From Microbacterium sp. zg-Y818 (GTDB taxonomy: Bacteria > Actinomycetota > Actinomycetes > Actinomycetales > Microbacteriaceae), in NCBI RefSeq assembly GCF_030246905.1, contig NZ_CP126741.1, positions 248,001 to 312,000 of the forward strand: a stretch of 64,000 nt of DNA, in the 5' to 3' direction. This document shows, piece after piece, positions 1-8,426 of this stretch. A model generated the notes under the pieces. That model did no database searches, had not been told where the DNA came from, and saw only the letters and a program-made list of their open reading frames with translations. The translations under genes were made by a program, and so were the position numbers. Each line of letters starts with the position of its first letter. The first letter of the stretch is position 1.

Positions 1-149
1 GAATCTCACATCTGCCTCCAATTGGGGATGATCATCTCGATCTGCCGATGCGCGGCGCGCAGTCCGGTCGCGGAACATCCAACCGCATCGGGGCTCGGTA
101 ACTCAACGGTCGGCTGCCGTGATAAAGCTCGCCGGAACACAGCGCGGTC

Positions 150-833
150 TCAGAGGGTGGAGGGGAGCGCGGCTTCGGGGCCGGCCACGCCGCCCAGCCG
201 CTCGGCCAGGCGCTCGCGCGCGCGCCCCACATGCACCGCGAGCAGCTCGGCCGCAGCCTCGCCGTCGCCTGCTTCGACCAGTTCCAGGATGCGCTCGTGC
301 TCGCCTGCGATCAGCTCCGTCGGCAGCAGCGACGCGCCCTGCACCTGCGACATGCAGAAGACGACTTCGGATGCCAGGGACTCGTACACGCCGCTGGTGC
401 GTGCGCTGCCGAGCGCATCGACGAGGCTGCGGTGAAAGCGCATGTCGGGCTCGACGATGTCGCGGGGGGAGGCATCCACGAGGGCGGAGATCTCGCGGTT
501 CGCGGCGCGGGCGGCATCCGGCACGTGTCGGTCTGCGGCGAGGAGACGCAGAACCTGCGCCTCGATGACGACCCGCGTGCGATAGATGTCGCGCGCGTCT
601 TCGGGGGTGAGGCGCACGACGCGCGCCGTCTTGTGCGCGCGCCGCTCCAGCAGCCGGTCGCGCACGAGATTCTCGATGGCGGCCTTGGCGGTGGGACGCG
701 CGACGTCGTACGACTCCGCGACCTCGACTTCTCCCAGCGTGGTGTCGGGCGCGAGCTCACCGGAGAGCACACGGCGGCGCAGGTCGTCGGTGACCGCGTC
801 GATGACGGAGACCACGGCGATACGAGAGGCCAT
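150..833 (-). CDS. FadR-type GntR regulator, probable lactate repressor
   Basis: This 227-residue DNA-binding regulator has an N-terminal winged helix (residues about 8-75, with RPTAKAAIENLVRDRLLE as the recognition part) and a C-terminal FCD ligand domain. D130, H134, H179 and H201 stand where FCD proteins bind a metal ion next to the organic acid ligand. I chose the ATG at 833 because an AAGGAG box lies 6 bases before it; the frame is open further upstream but would run into the operator region. The gene is divergent from the lactate permease, and two FadR-type operators lie between them. Together with the permease and Dld genes this fits an LldR/LutR-like lactate sensor. A glycolate sensor (GlcC-like) is the main alternative. 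It is expected to repress and to let go on binding lactate. Confidence 0.85.
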   Translation of the reverse strand: MASRIAVVSVIDAVTDDLRRRVLSGELAPDTTLGEVEVAESYDVARPTAKAAIENLVRDRLLERRAHKTARVVRLTPEDARDIYRTRVVIEAQVLRLLAADRHVPDAARAANREISALVDASPRDIVEPDMRFHRSLVDALGSARTSGVYESLASEVVFCMSQVQGASLLPTELIAGEHERILELVEAGDGEAAAELLAVHVGRARERLAERLGGVAGPEAALPSTL

Positions 834-886
834 CTGTCGCTCCTTGCTGCGCCCGGCGGGCACGGGCGTCACCGAGAGTTTACGGT

Positions 887-897
887 TCGTCTGACAA
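887..897. promoter_or_regulatory. FadR/LldR-type operator, distal site
   Basis: TCGTCTGACAA matches the FadR-subfamily consensus TNGTNNNACNA at every fixed position. It sits just upstream of the -35 box of the lactate permease promoter, and its centre is 34 bp from that of the second site, about three helical turns. The match is seen in the sequence; binding by the divergent regulator is inferred. Confidence 0.6.
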
Positions 898-903
898 AGC
901 CTC

Positions 904-931
904 TTGACTGACGCGTCTACTTGTCTAACAA
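904..931 (+). promoter_or_regulatory. lctP promoter with overlapping FadR/LldR operator
   Basis: A -35 box TTGACT (904-909) and a -10 box TAACAA (926-931) are 16 bp apart. The second operator, TTGTCTAACAA at 921-931, matches TNGTNNNACNA perfectly and covers the -10 box, so a bound regulator would block RNA polymerase. This would leave an untranslated leader of roughly 45 bases before the GTG at 985. Confidence 0.6.
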
Positions 932-984
932 TAGGCCAATCGACCGGCGCGAGACTCGCGCTCACGACTCAAAGGAGAGCGCAC

Positions 985-2709
985 GTGTTCCAGCAGATCC
1001 TCGATCCGGTCTTCGGCTCGCTGGCGCTCTCCGCGCTGGTGGCCGTCGTCCCGCTCGCCACCCTGTTCGTACTGCTCGGCGTCTTCCGCGTCAAGGCGTG
1101 GAAGGCCGCGCTGGTGGGGCTCGTCCTGTCGATCGTGCTCGCGGTGCTCGTGTGGCGGATGCCGCCCCTGCAGACGCTCAGCGCAACGGCCGAGGGCGCC
1201 CTGTACGGAATCGTGCCGATCCTGTGGATCCTCGTGAATGCCCTCTGGGTGTACCGCCTCACGGTGGTCACCGGGTGGTTCGAGGTGCTCGGCGACCGCA
1301 TCCGTGCCATCAGTGACGACCAGCGCATCCTGGCGATCCTCATCGCCTTCTGCTTCGGCGCGCTGCTGGAATCCCTCGCCGGATTCGGTGCCCCGGTCGC
1401 CATCTCCATCGCGATGCTCATCGCCGCCGGCATGAAGCCGCTCAAGGCGGCCATCGTCTCGCTGCTGGCAAACACCGCCCCCGTCGCGTTCGGCGCGATG
1501 GCGGCGCCCATCATCGCCCTGTCGGGTGTCACCGGGATCGACATCCACCTGCTCTCCCAGATGGCCGGCCGCCAGACGCCGTTCCTGGCGCTGTTCGTGC
1601 CGCTCATCCTCGTGTTCATCGTCGACGGCAAGCGCGGGCTCCGGCAGACCTGGCCGGTGGCCCTCGTCGCCGGCATCGCGTTCGCGGTGGCCCAGTTCGT
1701 CACGGCCAACTTCATCGCCGTGGAGATCACCGACGTCGTGGCATCCGTCGTGACGGTCGCCGCAGTGCTGATCATGCTGCGCTTCTGGAAGCCGTCCGAG
1801 GCGCTCGTCTTCGACGCCGAGGACCGCGAGGCCGGTGTTGCGGCCGCGTCCGCCGCCGCCGCGACCGGAACGACCCAGAGCCGCGCCGCCTCCGGCTCCG
1901 GTGCCAGCGCCGGTTCCGGTGTGCGGGTGGCCGAGGCGGTGCGGATCGACACAGCATCGCGCTCGCGTGGCAACCTCACCTGGAACGCCGTCATGCCCTA
2001 CGTCGTCATCATCGCGGTGTTCTCGGTCGCACAGATCCCCGTGATCAAGCAGTTCCTGGCCAAGGCCGTCACCCTGGTGTTCCCGTGGCCTGGGCTGGAG
2101 ATCCTCAACGCCGCAGGCGACCCGGTGGCCACCACCTTCTCCCTGAACGTCTTCGGCACGGGCGGCACGCTGCTGCTGCTGTCGGGCATCATCGTCGCCC
2201 TGGCCTACCGCATCCGCCCGAAGGACGCCGTGGCCGCCTACGGCCACACTCTGCACCAGCTTCGGTTCACGATCGTCACGGTCGTCGCGGTGCTCGCACT
2301 CGCGTACGTCATGAACCTGTCGGGGCAGACACAGAGCCTGGGCGCTGCGCTCGCCGCCAGCGGCGGACTGTTCGCGCTGCTCTCGCCTGCCATCGGGTGG
2401 CTCGGCGTCGCCATCACCGGCTCGGACACGTCGTCCAACGCGCTGTTCGGGCTGCTGCAGGTGACCGCCGCGGAGAAGGCCGGGCTCGACCCCATTCTCA
2501 TGGCGGCGACGAACTCGTCCGCGGGCGTGCTGGGCAAGATGCTCTCGCCGCAGAACCTCGCCGTCGCCGCGGCAGCCGCGGGCATGGCCGGCAAGGAGGG
2601 CGACCTCTTCCGTAAGCTCATCTGGTGGAGCCTCGGTCTGCTGGTGGTGTTCACGGGCCTGATCTATCTGCAGTCGACCGTGCTGGCATGGATGGTGCCG
2701 ACCCCGTGA
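985..2709 (+). CDS. lctP: L-lactate permease family transporter
   Basis: This is a 574-residue integral membrane protein of the LctP family (TC 2.A.14), which takes up lactate, and often glycolate, with protons. The family signature is clear: LLESLAGFGAPVAI in the first half and SNALFGLLQVTAA followed by GKMLSPQNLAVA near the end. A hydrophilic Ala/Ser/Gly-rich loop at about residues 280-320 interrupts the membrane segments. The start is the GTG at 985, because AAAGGAGAG lies 6-7 bases before it; the frame is open upstream, but only through the promoter. The stop overlaps the start of the lactate dehydrogenase gene (GTGA), so the two are translationally coupled. Length agrees with the family (about 530-580). 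Confidence 0.92.
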   Translation: MFQQILDPVFGSLALSALVAVVPLATLFVLLGVFRVKAWKAALVGLVLSIVLAVLVWRMPPLQTLSATAEGALYGIVPILWILVNALWVYRLTVVTGWFEVLGDRIRAISDDQRILAILIAFCFGALLESLAGFGAPVAISIAMLIAAGMKPLKAAIVSLLANTAPVAFGAMAAPIIALSGVTGIDIHLLSQMAGRQTPFLALFVPLILVFIVDGKRGLRQTWPVALVAGIAFAVAQFVTANFIAVEITDVVASVVTVAAVLIMLRFWKPSEALVFDAEDREAGVAAASAAAATGTTQSRAASGSGASAGSGVRVAEAVRIDTASRSRGNLTWNAVMPYVVIIAVFSVAQIPVIKQFLAKAVTLVFPWPGLEILNAAGDPVATTFSLNVFGTGGTLLLLSGIIVALAYRIRPKDAVAAYGHTLHQLRFTIVTVVAVLALAYVMNLSGQTQSLGAALAASGGLFALLSPAIGWLGVAITGSDTSSNALFGLLQVTAAEKAGLDPILMAATNSSAGVLGKMLSPQNLAVAAAAAGMAGKEGDLFRKLIWWSLGLLVVFTGLIYLQSTVLAWMVPTP

Positions 2710-5561
2710 GCGCCGTCGCACCCTCTGGGTCCATCGCCCTCGTCGGCAGCGTCCCCGATGTCGTCGCGGAGGCGGTGGCCGAGGCCGCCCGCATCAAGAC
2801 CCGCGCGATCGACCGGGTCGCCTACGCCGGCGACGCCTCGCACTTCCTGCTGACCCCGCGCGCGGTGATCGTGGCGGAGGACGTCGCCGAGATCGCCCGC
2901 GTGCTGCCGGCGGCCGCCGCAGCCCGGTCGCGGGTGACGTTCCGCTCCGGGGGCACGAGCCTCTCTGGTCAGGCCTCGGGTGACGACCTGCTCGTGGACA
3001 CGCGGCAGGGCTTCCGCCGCATCGAGGTGCTCGACGGTGGAGACCGGGTGCGCGTGCAGCCGGGGGCGACGGTGCGCCAGGTCAACATGCGGCTGCTGCG
3101 CCATGGCCGTCGGCTCGGGCCGGACCCGGCCAGCGAGGCGGCGTGCACGATCGGCGGCGTCGTGGCCAACAACTCCAGCGGCATGGCGTGCGGCATCACC
3201 GAGAACACGTACCGCACCCTCGAGTCGCTCGTCTTCGTGCTGCCGTCGGGCACGATCGTCGACTCCGCCGCCGCTGACGCCGACGCTCGGCTGAAAGCCG
3301 CGGAGCCGGCGCTGTTCGAGGGCATCGTCCGGCTGCAGCGTCGGGTGCGAGAGAACCCGGAGTCGGTCGCGACCATCCGTCGCCAGTTCGCCATGAAGAA
3401 CACCATGGGATACGGCGTCAACGCCTTCCTCGACTTCGATTCCCCGGTACAGGTGCTCACGCACCTGCTGATCGGCAGCGAGGGCACCCTCGCCTTCATC
3501 GCCGAGGCGACCTACCGCACCGTGCCCATCCAGCCGAAGGCGGCCACCGCGCTGGCCGTGTTCGCGACCCTCGATGACGCCACCCGGGCTCTGCCCGACC
3601 TCGTCGCGACACAGGCGGCGACCCTCGAGCTGATGGATGCCACGAGCATCCGGGTCGGGCAGGCCTTCGCCGACGCTCCGCCGCAGATTCTCGGGTTCGA
3701 GGCGACGACCGAGGCCGCCCTGCTCGTGGAGTACCAGGCTGCCGGCGACGACGAGCTGGCCGAGCTCACCGCGCAGGGCGCCCGGGTGCTCGGCAACGCG
3801 CCGCTGCGTGCGCCGGCGGTGTTCTCACCCGACGCCGCCGCACGGGCGATCGCGTGGAAGCTGCGCAAGGGCCTCTACACCTCGGTGGCCGGCGCCCGCC
3901 CGAGCGGCACCACGGCGCTGCTCGAGGACATCGTCGTGCCGGTGCCGGCCCTTGCCCCCACGTGCGAGTCGCTGCACGTGCTGTTCGAGCGGTACGGCTA
4001 CCGCGACAGCGTGATCTTCGGCCACGCCAAGGACGGCAACATCCACTTCATGCTCACCGACCGGTTCGCCGGCGACGCGGCGCTGACGCGGTTCGCGGAG
4101 TTCACCGACGAGATGGTCGACCTCGTGCTGGGTGCCGGCGGCAACCTCAAGGCCGAGCACGGCACCGGGCGGGTCATGGCGCCCTACGTGCGGCGGCAGT
4201 ACGGCGGCGAACTGTACGAGGTCATGCGCGAGCTCAAGCGGCTGTGCGATCCCGCCGGCATCCTGAACCCCGGCGTCATCATCGACGACGATCCGACGGC
4301 GCACCTGCGTGACTTCAAGCTGCCCGAACCGGTGGAGGTCGAGGTCGACCGGTGCGTGGAGTGCGGATACTGCGAGCCGGTGTGCCCGTCGAAGGACCTC
4401 ACCCTCACCCCGCGCCAGCGCATCGTCGTGCGGCGGGGCATGGCGCGGGCCGAGGCCGCCGGAGACCATGCGCTCGCCGCGAGCCTCGAGCGCGACTACG
4501 ACTACGAAGGCGTGCAGACGTGCGCCGTCGACGGAATGTGCGTGACCGCCTGCCCGGTGCTGATCAACACCGGTTCCCTCGTCAAGCGGCTGCGGCGCGA
4601 GGGGCAGAACCCGGTGCTCGCAGCGGGATGGAAAGCCGCGGCGAAGGCGTGGGGGCCGGTGACCCGGGTCGGATCCGTCGCGCTGACGGCGGCCGACGCC
4701 GTGCCCGCCGGCCTGGTCGGCGCGGTGACCACCGTCGGGCGGGCGGTGCTCGGCACCGACACCATGCCGAAGTACACCGCCGACCTGCCGCCGGGCGGGG
4801 CCCAGCGCCGCTCGAAGGTCGGATGCCTGGGCGGCGGGGAGGGCGCCCCCGTCGCGGTGTACCTGCCGGCCTGCGTCAACAGCATGTTCGGCCCCGCCGG
4901 CGACGGCATCGGGGTCACCGAGGCGTTCACCCGGCTCGTGGAGCGTGCCGGCGTGCGCGTGATCGTCCCCGAGGGGATCGAGTCGCTCTGCTGCTCGACG
5001 CCCTGGACATCCAAGGGCTACACCGGCGGCCGTGACGTCATGGCGAAGCGGGTCGTCGAGGCGGTGCGCGAGGCCTCCGGCGACGGGGAGCTCGTCATCG
5101 TGAGCGACGGCGCCAGCTGCACCGAGGGCTTCGCGCACATCTTCTCCGACGCCGGGCTCACCTATCGCACCGAGGATGCCGTCGACTTCGTCGCCCGCCT
5201 CGTGCTGCCCGTGCTCGGTGAGGTCGCACCGATCGTCGACTCGCTCGTGCTGCATCCGACCTGCTCGTCGACGCAGATGGGGCTCAACCCGGCGCTGCAG
5301 GCGGTCGGCGCGGCCGTCGCCTCGACGGTGACGGTACCCGACGCATGGGGATGCTGCGCCTTCGCGGGCGACCGCGGGATGCTGCATCCCGAGCTCACCG
5401 CCTCAGCCACGGCCGCCGAGGCGGCCGAGGTCGCGGCGATCGGCGCCGACGCGCACGCGTCGTGCAACCGCACGTGCGAGATCGGCATGACGCGGGCGAC
5501 CGGCCGGGAGTACCGCCACGTGCTGGAGCTGCTCGAGGAGGCCACGCGGCCTGGTGTGTAG
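2706..5561 (+). CDS. dld: FAD/Fe-S D-lactate dehydrogenase (Dld-II type)
   Basis: This 951-residue flavo-iron-sulfur enzyme should oxidise D-lactate, or a similar 2-hydroxy acid, to pyruvate and feed electrons to the respiratory chain. The order is: FAD-binding PCMH domain (about 45-250; FRSGGTSLSGQA, then a Gly-rich VVANNSSGMACG), FAD-oxidase C-terminal domain (about 290-530), two ferredoxin-type clusters (CVECGYCEPVC near 550 and CAVDGMCVTAC near 605), and two CCG-type cysteine domains (CVNSMF...CCSTPW and HPTCSS...WGCCAFAGDRG). The GTG at 2706 overlaps the permease stop; an ATG at 2688 is also possible. Fusion of GlcD-like and GlcF-like parts in one chain is normal for this family. With the permease and regulator it makes a complete lactate module. 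Confidence 0.9.
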   Translation: MSAVAPSGSIALVGSVPDVVAEAVAEAARIKTRAIDRVAYAGDASHFLLTPRAVIVAEDVAEIARVLPAAAAARSRVTFRSGGTSLSGQASGDDLLVDTRQGFRRIEVLDGGDRVRVQPGATVRQVNMRLLRHGRRLGPDPASEAACTIGGVVANNSSGMACGITENTYRTLESLVFVLPSGTIVDSAAADADARLKAAEPALFEGIVRLQRRVRENPESVATIRRQFAMKNTMGYGVNAFLDFDSPVQVLTHLLIGSEGTLAFIAEATYRTVPIQPKAATALAVFATLDDATRALPDLVATQAATLELMDATSIRVGQAFADAPPQILGFEATTEAALLVEYQAAGDDELAELTAQGARVLGNAPLRAPAVFSPDAAARAIAWKLRKGLYTSVAGARPSGTTALLEDIVVPVPALAPTCESLHVLFERYGYRDSVIFGHAKDGNIHFMLTDRFAGDAALTRFAEFTDEMVDLVLGAGGNLKAEHGTGRVMAPYVRRQYGGELYEVMRELKRLCDPAGILNPGVIIDDDPTAHLRDFKLPEPVEVEVDRCVECGYCEPVCPSKDLTLTPRQRIVVRRGMARAEAAGDHALAASLERDYDYEGVQTCAVDGMCVTACPVLINTGSLVKRLRREGQNPVLAAGWKAAAKAWGPVTRVGSVALTAADAVPAGLVGAVTTVGRAVLGTDTMPKYTADLPPGGAQRRSKVGCLGGGEGAPVAVYLPACVNSMFGPAGDGIGVTEAFTRLVERAGVRVIVPEGIESLCCSTPWTSKGYTGGRDVMAKRVVEAVREASGDGELVIVSDGASCTEGFAHIFSDAGLTYRTEDAVDFVARLVLPVLGEVAPIVDSLVLHPTCSSTQMGLNPALQAVGAAVASTVTVPDAWGCCAFAGDRGMLHPELTASATAAEAAEVAAIGADAHASCNRTCEIGMTRATGREYRHVLELLEEATRPGV

Positions 5562-5603
5562 GGGGAAGCGGGGGTCGGGATCGCTGTGAGCGCGCGGTCC
5601 CGG

Positions 5604-6743
5604 CTACCTGCCGTCGACGATGGACATGAAGCCGGCGAACGCGAACGTCCCGGGCACCAGGTACAGCAGCAGCAGGGACGTGAACCACCAGACGACGGCG
5701 CCGAGTATCGACAACAGGCCGCGCTCGCGCACCGTCAGTCGGCGTCCGTCCGGCCCGATGCGGGGCTTGGGCGGCTGCCACGGTTCGTCCGGGCGCTCGA
5801 GCGTGGCCCGCACCGCAGCCAGCGCCCGCGGCACTTCCTGACCGGGGACACGCTCGTCGACGTAGCGGCGTGCTTTCGCGACGATGCGAGGGGCGACCTC
5901 GGTGAGGATGCCTTGTAGGGCCTGCCAGTGCTCCGGCTCGGTGAAGTCGGCGGTCGGCGACGTGAAGAACACGAGGAAGTCATCCACGATCTCGACGTTG
6001 AAGCGGGCCGCCTCATCGACGAGCGCCGCCATCACGTCGGGCGTGAGGACGTACAGCGCCTCCGACCGGTACTGCACCGGCGAGTACACCTGGAACCAGC
6101 GGTCGAAATCGCCCTCGAGCGAGAGGCGCTGACCGCGATCGACGGTCGTGGGCAGGTCACTGCCCATCCGGTTGTTCGACGTGGCGTCGAGGATCAGGTG
6201 GGGGAGCGGCGCCGGCAGCCTGACGGCGATGTACTGCCATCCGCTGGAGCGGTTGGCACGACGCACGAGGTTGCCGAATTCCATGCCGGGGGCGATGTAC
6301 CGCGGGTACGAGCGCACCTCGCGGTCGGCCGTGGTGATCATCGATCGGAACGTGGCCGCCGGCAACGGCTGCACCTCGAAGCCGTTGGCGAGGGCGGTGA
6401 GCGTCTGCCGCCACTCCTTCAGGCGTGGTCGCGGCGACGGGGGCTTGGCCGCCCACACGTGCATCCGGTAGGTGCCGAAGAGCCATACCGCGAGGATCGC
6501 CATGGCCACGACGAGTCCGGTGATGTCGGCTTGGGTGGCCTGGCCGCCGTGGTAGGAGTCGACGCTGATGCCGTAGACCATGAAGACGATGCAGAGGTAC
6601 CAGAGGATCAGGCAATGGTTCACCTGCAGCAGCACCTGCCGCTTCGTAGGCACCCAGCTGGGTCGTGACGTGCGGCGCACCGCCGCCATCGCCGCCGCGA
6701 CCTCGTCCTCGGGCGCGCTCAGCCAACGCAGATCCACCGTCAC
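5604..6743 (-). CDS. membrane protein of unknown function
   Basis: I do not recognise a named family. The 379-residue protein has two hydrophobic segments near the N-terminus (about residues 40-60 and 74-92), a soluble middle part of about 230 residues, and one strong hydrophobic hairpin or helix at the C-terminus (about 342-372). The middle contains LSLEGDFDRWFQVYSP, then LYVLTPDVMAALVDEAARF and VEIVDDFLVFF, a pattern I associate with uncharacterised two- or three-helix membrane proteins in actinobacteria and other phyla. The start ATG has no strong SD. The gene is convergent with dld, with 42 bases between the stops, and stands 45 bases from the VOC gene on the same strand. No function can be assigned. 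Confidence 0.6.
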   Translation of the reverse strand: MTVDLRWLSAPEDEVAAAMAAVRRTSRPSWVPTKRQVLLQVNHCLILWYLCIVFMVYGISVDSYHGGQATQADITGLVVAMAILAVWLFGTYRMHVWAAKPPSPRPRLKEWRQTLTALANGFEVQPLPAATFRSMITTADREVRSYPRYIAPGMEFGNLVRRANRSSGWQYIAVRLPAPLPHLILDATSNNRMGSDLPTTVDRGQRLSLEGDFDRWFQVYSPVQYRSEALYVLTPDVMAALVDEAARFNVEIVDDFLVFFTSPTADFTEPEHWQALQGILTEVAPRIVAKARRYVDERVPGQEVPRALAAVRATLERPDEPWQPPKPRIGPDGRRLTVRERGLLSILGAVVWWFTSLLLLYLVPGTFAFAGFMSIVDGR

Positions 6744-6788
6744 CGTCCCCTTCGCCGTGCAGGGGACATCCCCAGCTCCGCCGCCAAG

Positions 6789-7310
6789 TCAAGCAGAAGC
6801 GGGACGGCCCTCCGCACGCCCCCAGTCAGTGGCGCGCTCACTCTGCTCGGCGTTCCAGCGCCGCATGTCGGCGGTGAACGCCTCGTCGCGCAGCGGCTCG
6901 GGGCGGCGGGCGGTGAAGACGAGCCGCAGTCCCTGTGGCGTGGTGATGGACAGGTCGCGGGTGTTCCACGCGGTGTCCGTCGGCCCCTCCACCTCCGCAT
7001 CCTGTGCCCGCGCCTTCGCTGTCAGGTCGTCGAGTTCGTCGTAATCCGCCGCGAGGGAGAGCTGGATGCCGCCGGTGACGGCATCCGCATCGCTCGCGCC
7101 GCGGATCAACAGGTCTTGGTACCGCCAGCGCCGTAGGTGGATGAGAGTGGGCGCGTCGCCCGGAGGCAGCGCGAAGAGCTCGATGAAATCCAGCGCCTCG
7201 GTGAACCATGACGCTGCTGCGCGGACGTCGGGGACGATCAAGGTGACGAAAGCGGGCATGCCGTAGATGTCTCGGGTGATGCCGGTCGTCAGTTCAGGCG
7301 AGATGGTCAT
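6789..7310 (-). CDS. VOC (glyoxalase/bleomycin resistance fold) protein
   Basis: The 173-residue protein has the paired beta-alpha-beta-beta-beta modules of the vicinal-oxygen-chelate superfamily: MPAFVTLIVPDVRAAASWF starts module one, and GIQLSLAADYDELDDLTAK with DLSITTPQGLRLVF forms module two. Such proteins are metal-dependent lyases, isomerases or dioxygenases, or binding proteins. The substrate is not predictable and the usual His/Glu metal ligands are not all obvious. A C-terminal tail of about 40 residues is charged and probably helical. The first seven codons and the upstream leader lie in the left copy of the 35-bp direct repeat that reappears at 14184-14218. Confidence 0.75.
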   Translation of the reverse strand: MTISPELTTGITRDIYGMPAFVTLIVPDVRAAASWFTEALDFIELFALPPGDAPTLIHLRRWRYQDLLIRGASDADAVTGGIQLSLAADYDELDDLTAKARAQDAEVEGPTDTAWNTRDLSITTPQGLRLVFTARRPEPLRDEAFTADMRRWNAEQSERATDWGRAEGRPASA

Positions 7311-7326
7311 TCCTCGAGACTGACCG
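7292..7326. repeat. 35-bp direct repeat, left copy
   Basis: This stretch matches 14184-14218 at 31 of 35 positions, in the same orientation; the last 14 bases (CTCGAGACTGACCG) are identical. It covers the first codons and leader of the VOC gene. The two copies enclose exactly the galactoside operon with its promoter and operators. Flanking bases on both sides do not match, so the repeat has sharp ends. Confidence 0.75.
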
Positions 7327-7376
7327 TTGACGCCGCGTGAAGGTCAAGCCCTCTGGCGAGGTCGACAGAACGGCTA

Positions 7377-7435
7377 TTGACAACGTAGTCATTTCCTTCA
7401 TATGCTCATTTCGACCCAGTTGACTACGAAGTCAA
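7377..7435 (+). promoter_or_regulatory. galactoside operon promoter with twin LacI-type operators
   Basis: The promoter reads TTGACA (7377-7382), an 18-bp spacer, then TATGCT (7401-7406). Two 14-bp near-palindromes flank it: TGACAACGTAGTCA at 7378-7391, over the -35 box, and TGACTACGAAGTCA at 7421-7434, just after the -10 box. Each differs by one base from the perfect palindrome TGACTACGTAGTCA, and both have the central CG typical of LacI-family sites. Their centres are 43 bp apart, about four helical turns. The LacI regulator in the same operon is the likely binder. Confidence 0.7.
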
Positions 7436-7466
7436 TCCTGCTTGTCGAAGGAGATGCAGTGGAACC

Positions 7467-8426
7467 GTGCCGCTCGGAGGCGAATCGAACGATTGGCTGG
7501 GTCGCCGCATGAGCGCTGCAGCGATTCCGCCCGCCACTCGCCGCGTCCCCACCGGCAGGGCGCGTCGGTCCTGGCGTGGCTGGGCCTTCGTGGGTCCGTT
7601 CATGCTGGTCTTCGCAGTCGTCTTTATCGCGCCGATCCTCTACTCGCTGTACATCAGCATGTTTCGCACGCAGCTGGTCGGTGGCACGCACTTCGTAGGG
7701 TTCGAGAACTACCTTCAGGCGTTCACCGACCCCAAGTTCTGGTCCGGTGTGGGCAGAGTGAGTCTCTTCTTGGTCGTCCAGGTGCCCGTCATGCTGGGGC
7801 TTTCCATGGTGGTCGCCCTGGCAATCGACTCTGCCCGCCTTTACGGCAAGGATTTCTTCCGCATCGCCGTATTCATGCCATACGCGGTGCCGGCTGTCGT
7901 GGCCGCCCTGATGTGGGGCTTCATGTACGGCCCCCGGTTCGGACTCGTGGGCTACATCAACGACTTCTTCGGGTGGGCGATCCCCAACCCATTGAGCCCG
8001 GAGTGGATCCTCCTCGCGATCGGGAACATCGTGACGTGGTCCTTCGTGGGCTACAACATGCTCCTGTTCTACTCGTCACTGCGCACGATTCCGACGTCGC
8101 TCTACGAGGCTGCCGAGCTAGACGGTGCCACCCAATTCCATGTGATCCGTCACATCAAGCTGCCGGCGATTCGCGGCTCGATCGCGGTCGCGACGATCTT
8201 CTCCATCATCGGCAGCTTTCAACTCTTCAACGAGCCGAGCATCCTGCGCGAGCTCGCCCCGAATGCAATCCCCACCTACTTCACCCCGAACCTCTACGCC
8301 TACAGCCTCTCGTTCAGCGGGCAGCAGTACAACTACGCCGCGGCCGTTGCAATCATCATGGGCGTCATCACGATGATCATCGCCTACGTCGTTCAACTGC
8401 GCGGCATGGGGAAGGACGCCTCATGA
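7467..8426 (+). CDS. sugar ABC transporter permease (MalF-like)
   Basis: This 319-residue inner-membrane protein is one of the two permease subunits of a carbohydrate ABC importer of the CUT1 class. It has six hydrophobic segments, the first near residues 40-62, and the cytoplasmic coupling loop EAAELDGA, which contacts the ATPase subunit. The GTG at 7467 is taken as start because GAAGGAG at 7447-7453 is the only Shine-Dalgarno-like box nearby, though its spacing is long at 13 bases; an ATG at 7509 (MSAAAIPP) fits the usual family N-terminus and is a real alternative. The stop overlaps the next permease (ATGA). No ATPase subunit is encoded in the operon, so the system must borrow an MsmK-like ATPase from elsewhere, as is common for CUT1 systems in actinobacteria. 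Confidence 0.88.
   Translation: MPLGGESNDWLGRRMSAAAIPPATRRVPTGRARRSWRGWAFVGPFMLVFAVVFIAPILYSLYISMFRTQLVGGTHFVGFENYLQAFTDPKFWSGVGRVSLFLVVQVPVMLGLSMVVALAIDSARLYGKDFFRIAVFMPYAVPAVVAALMWGFMYGPRFGLVGYINDFFGWAIPNPLSPEWILLAIGNIVTWSFVGYNMLLFYSSLRTIPTSLYEAAELDGATQFHVIRHIKLPAIRGSIAVATIFSIIGSFQLFNEPSILRELAPNAIPTYFTPNLYAYSLSFSGQQYNYAAAVAIIMGVITMIIAYVVQLRGMGKDAS

Noticed and set aside
1..149. A gene at the left edge
   Set aside because: The open frames there are short, run into the antisense of the regulator gene and show no family pattern; nothing can be supported.
925..2721. Long antisense open frame (598 residues) over the lactate permease gene
   Set aside because: It is His/Arg/Asp/Glu-rich, without any domain or RBS, and is a normal mirror of GC-rich codon use in the permease gene.
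7442..8422. N-terminal extension of the second permease gene by about 327 codons
   Set aside because: This part of the frame lies over the first permease gene in another frame and has no similarity to transport proteins; the ATG at 8423 is the natural coupled start.
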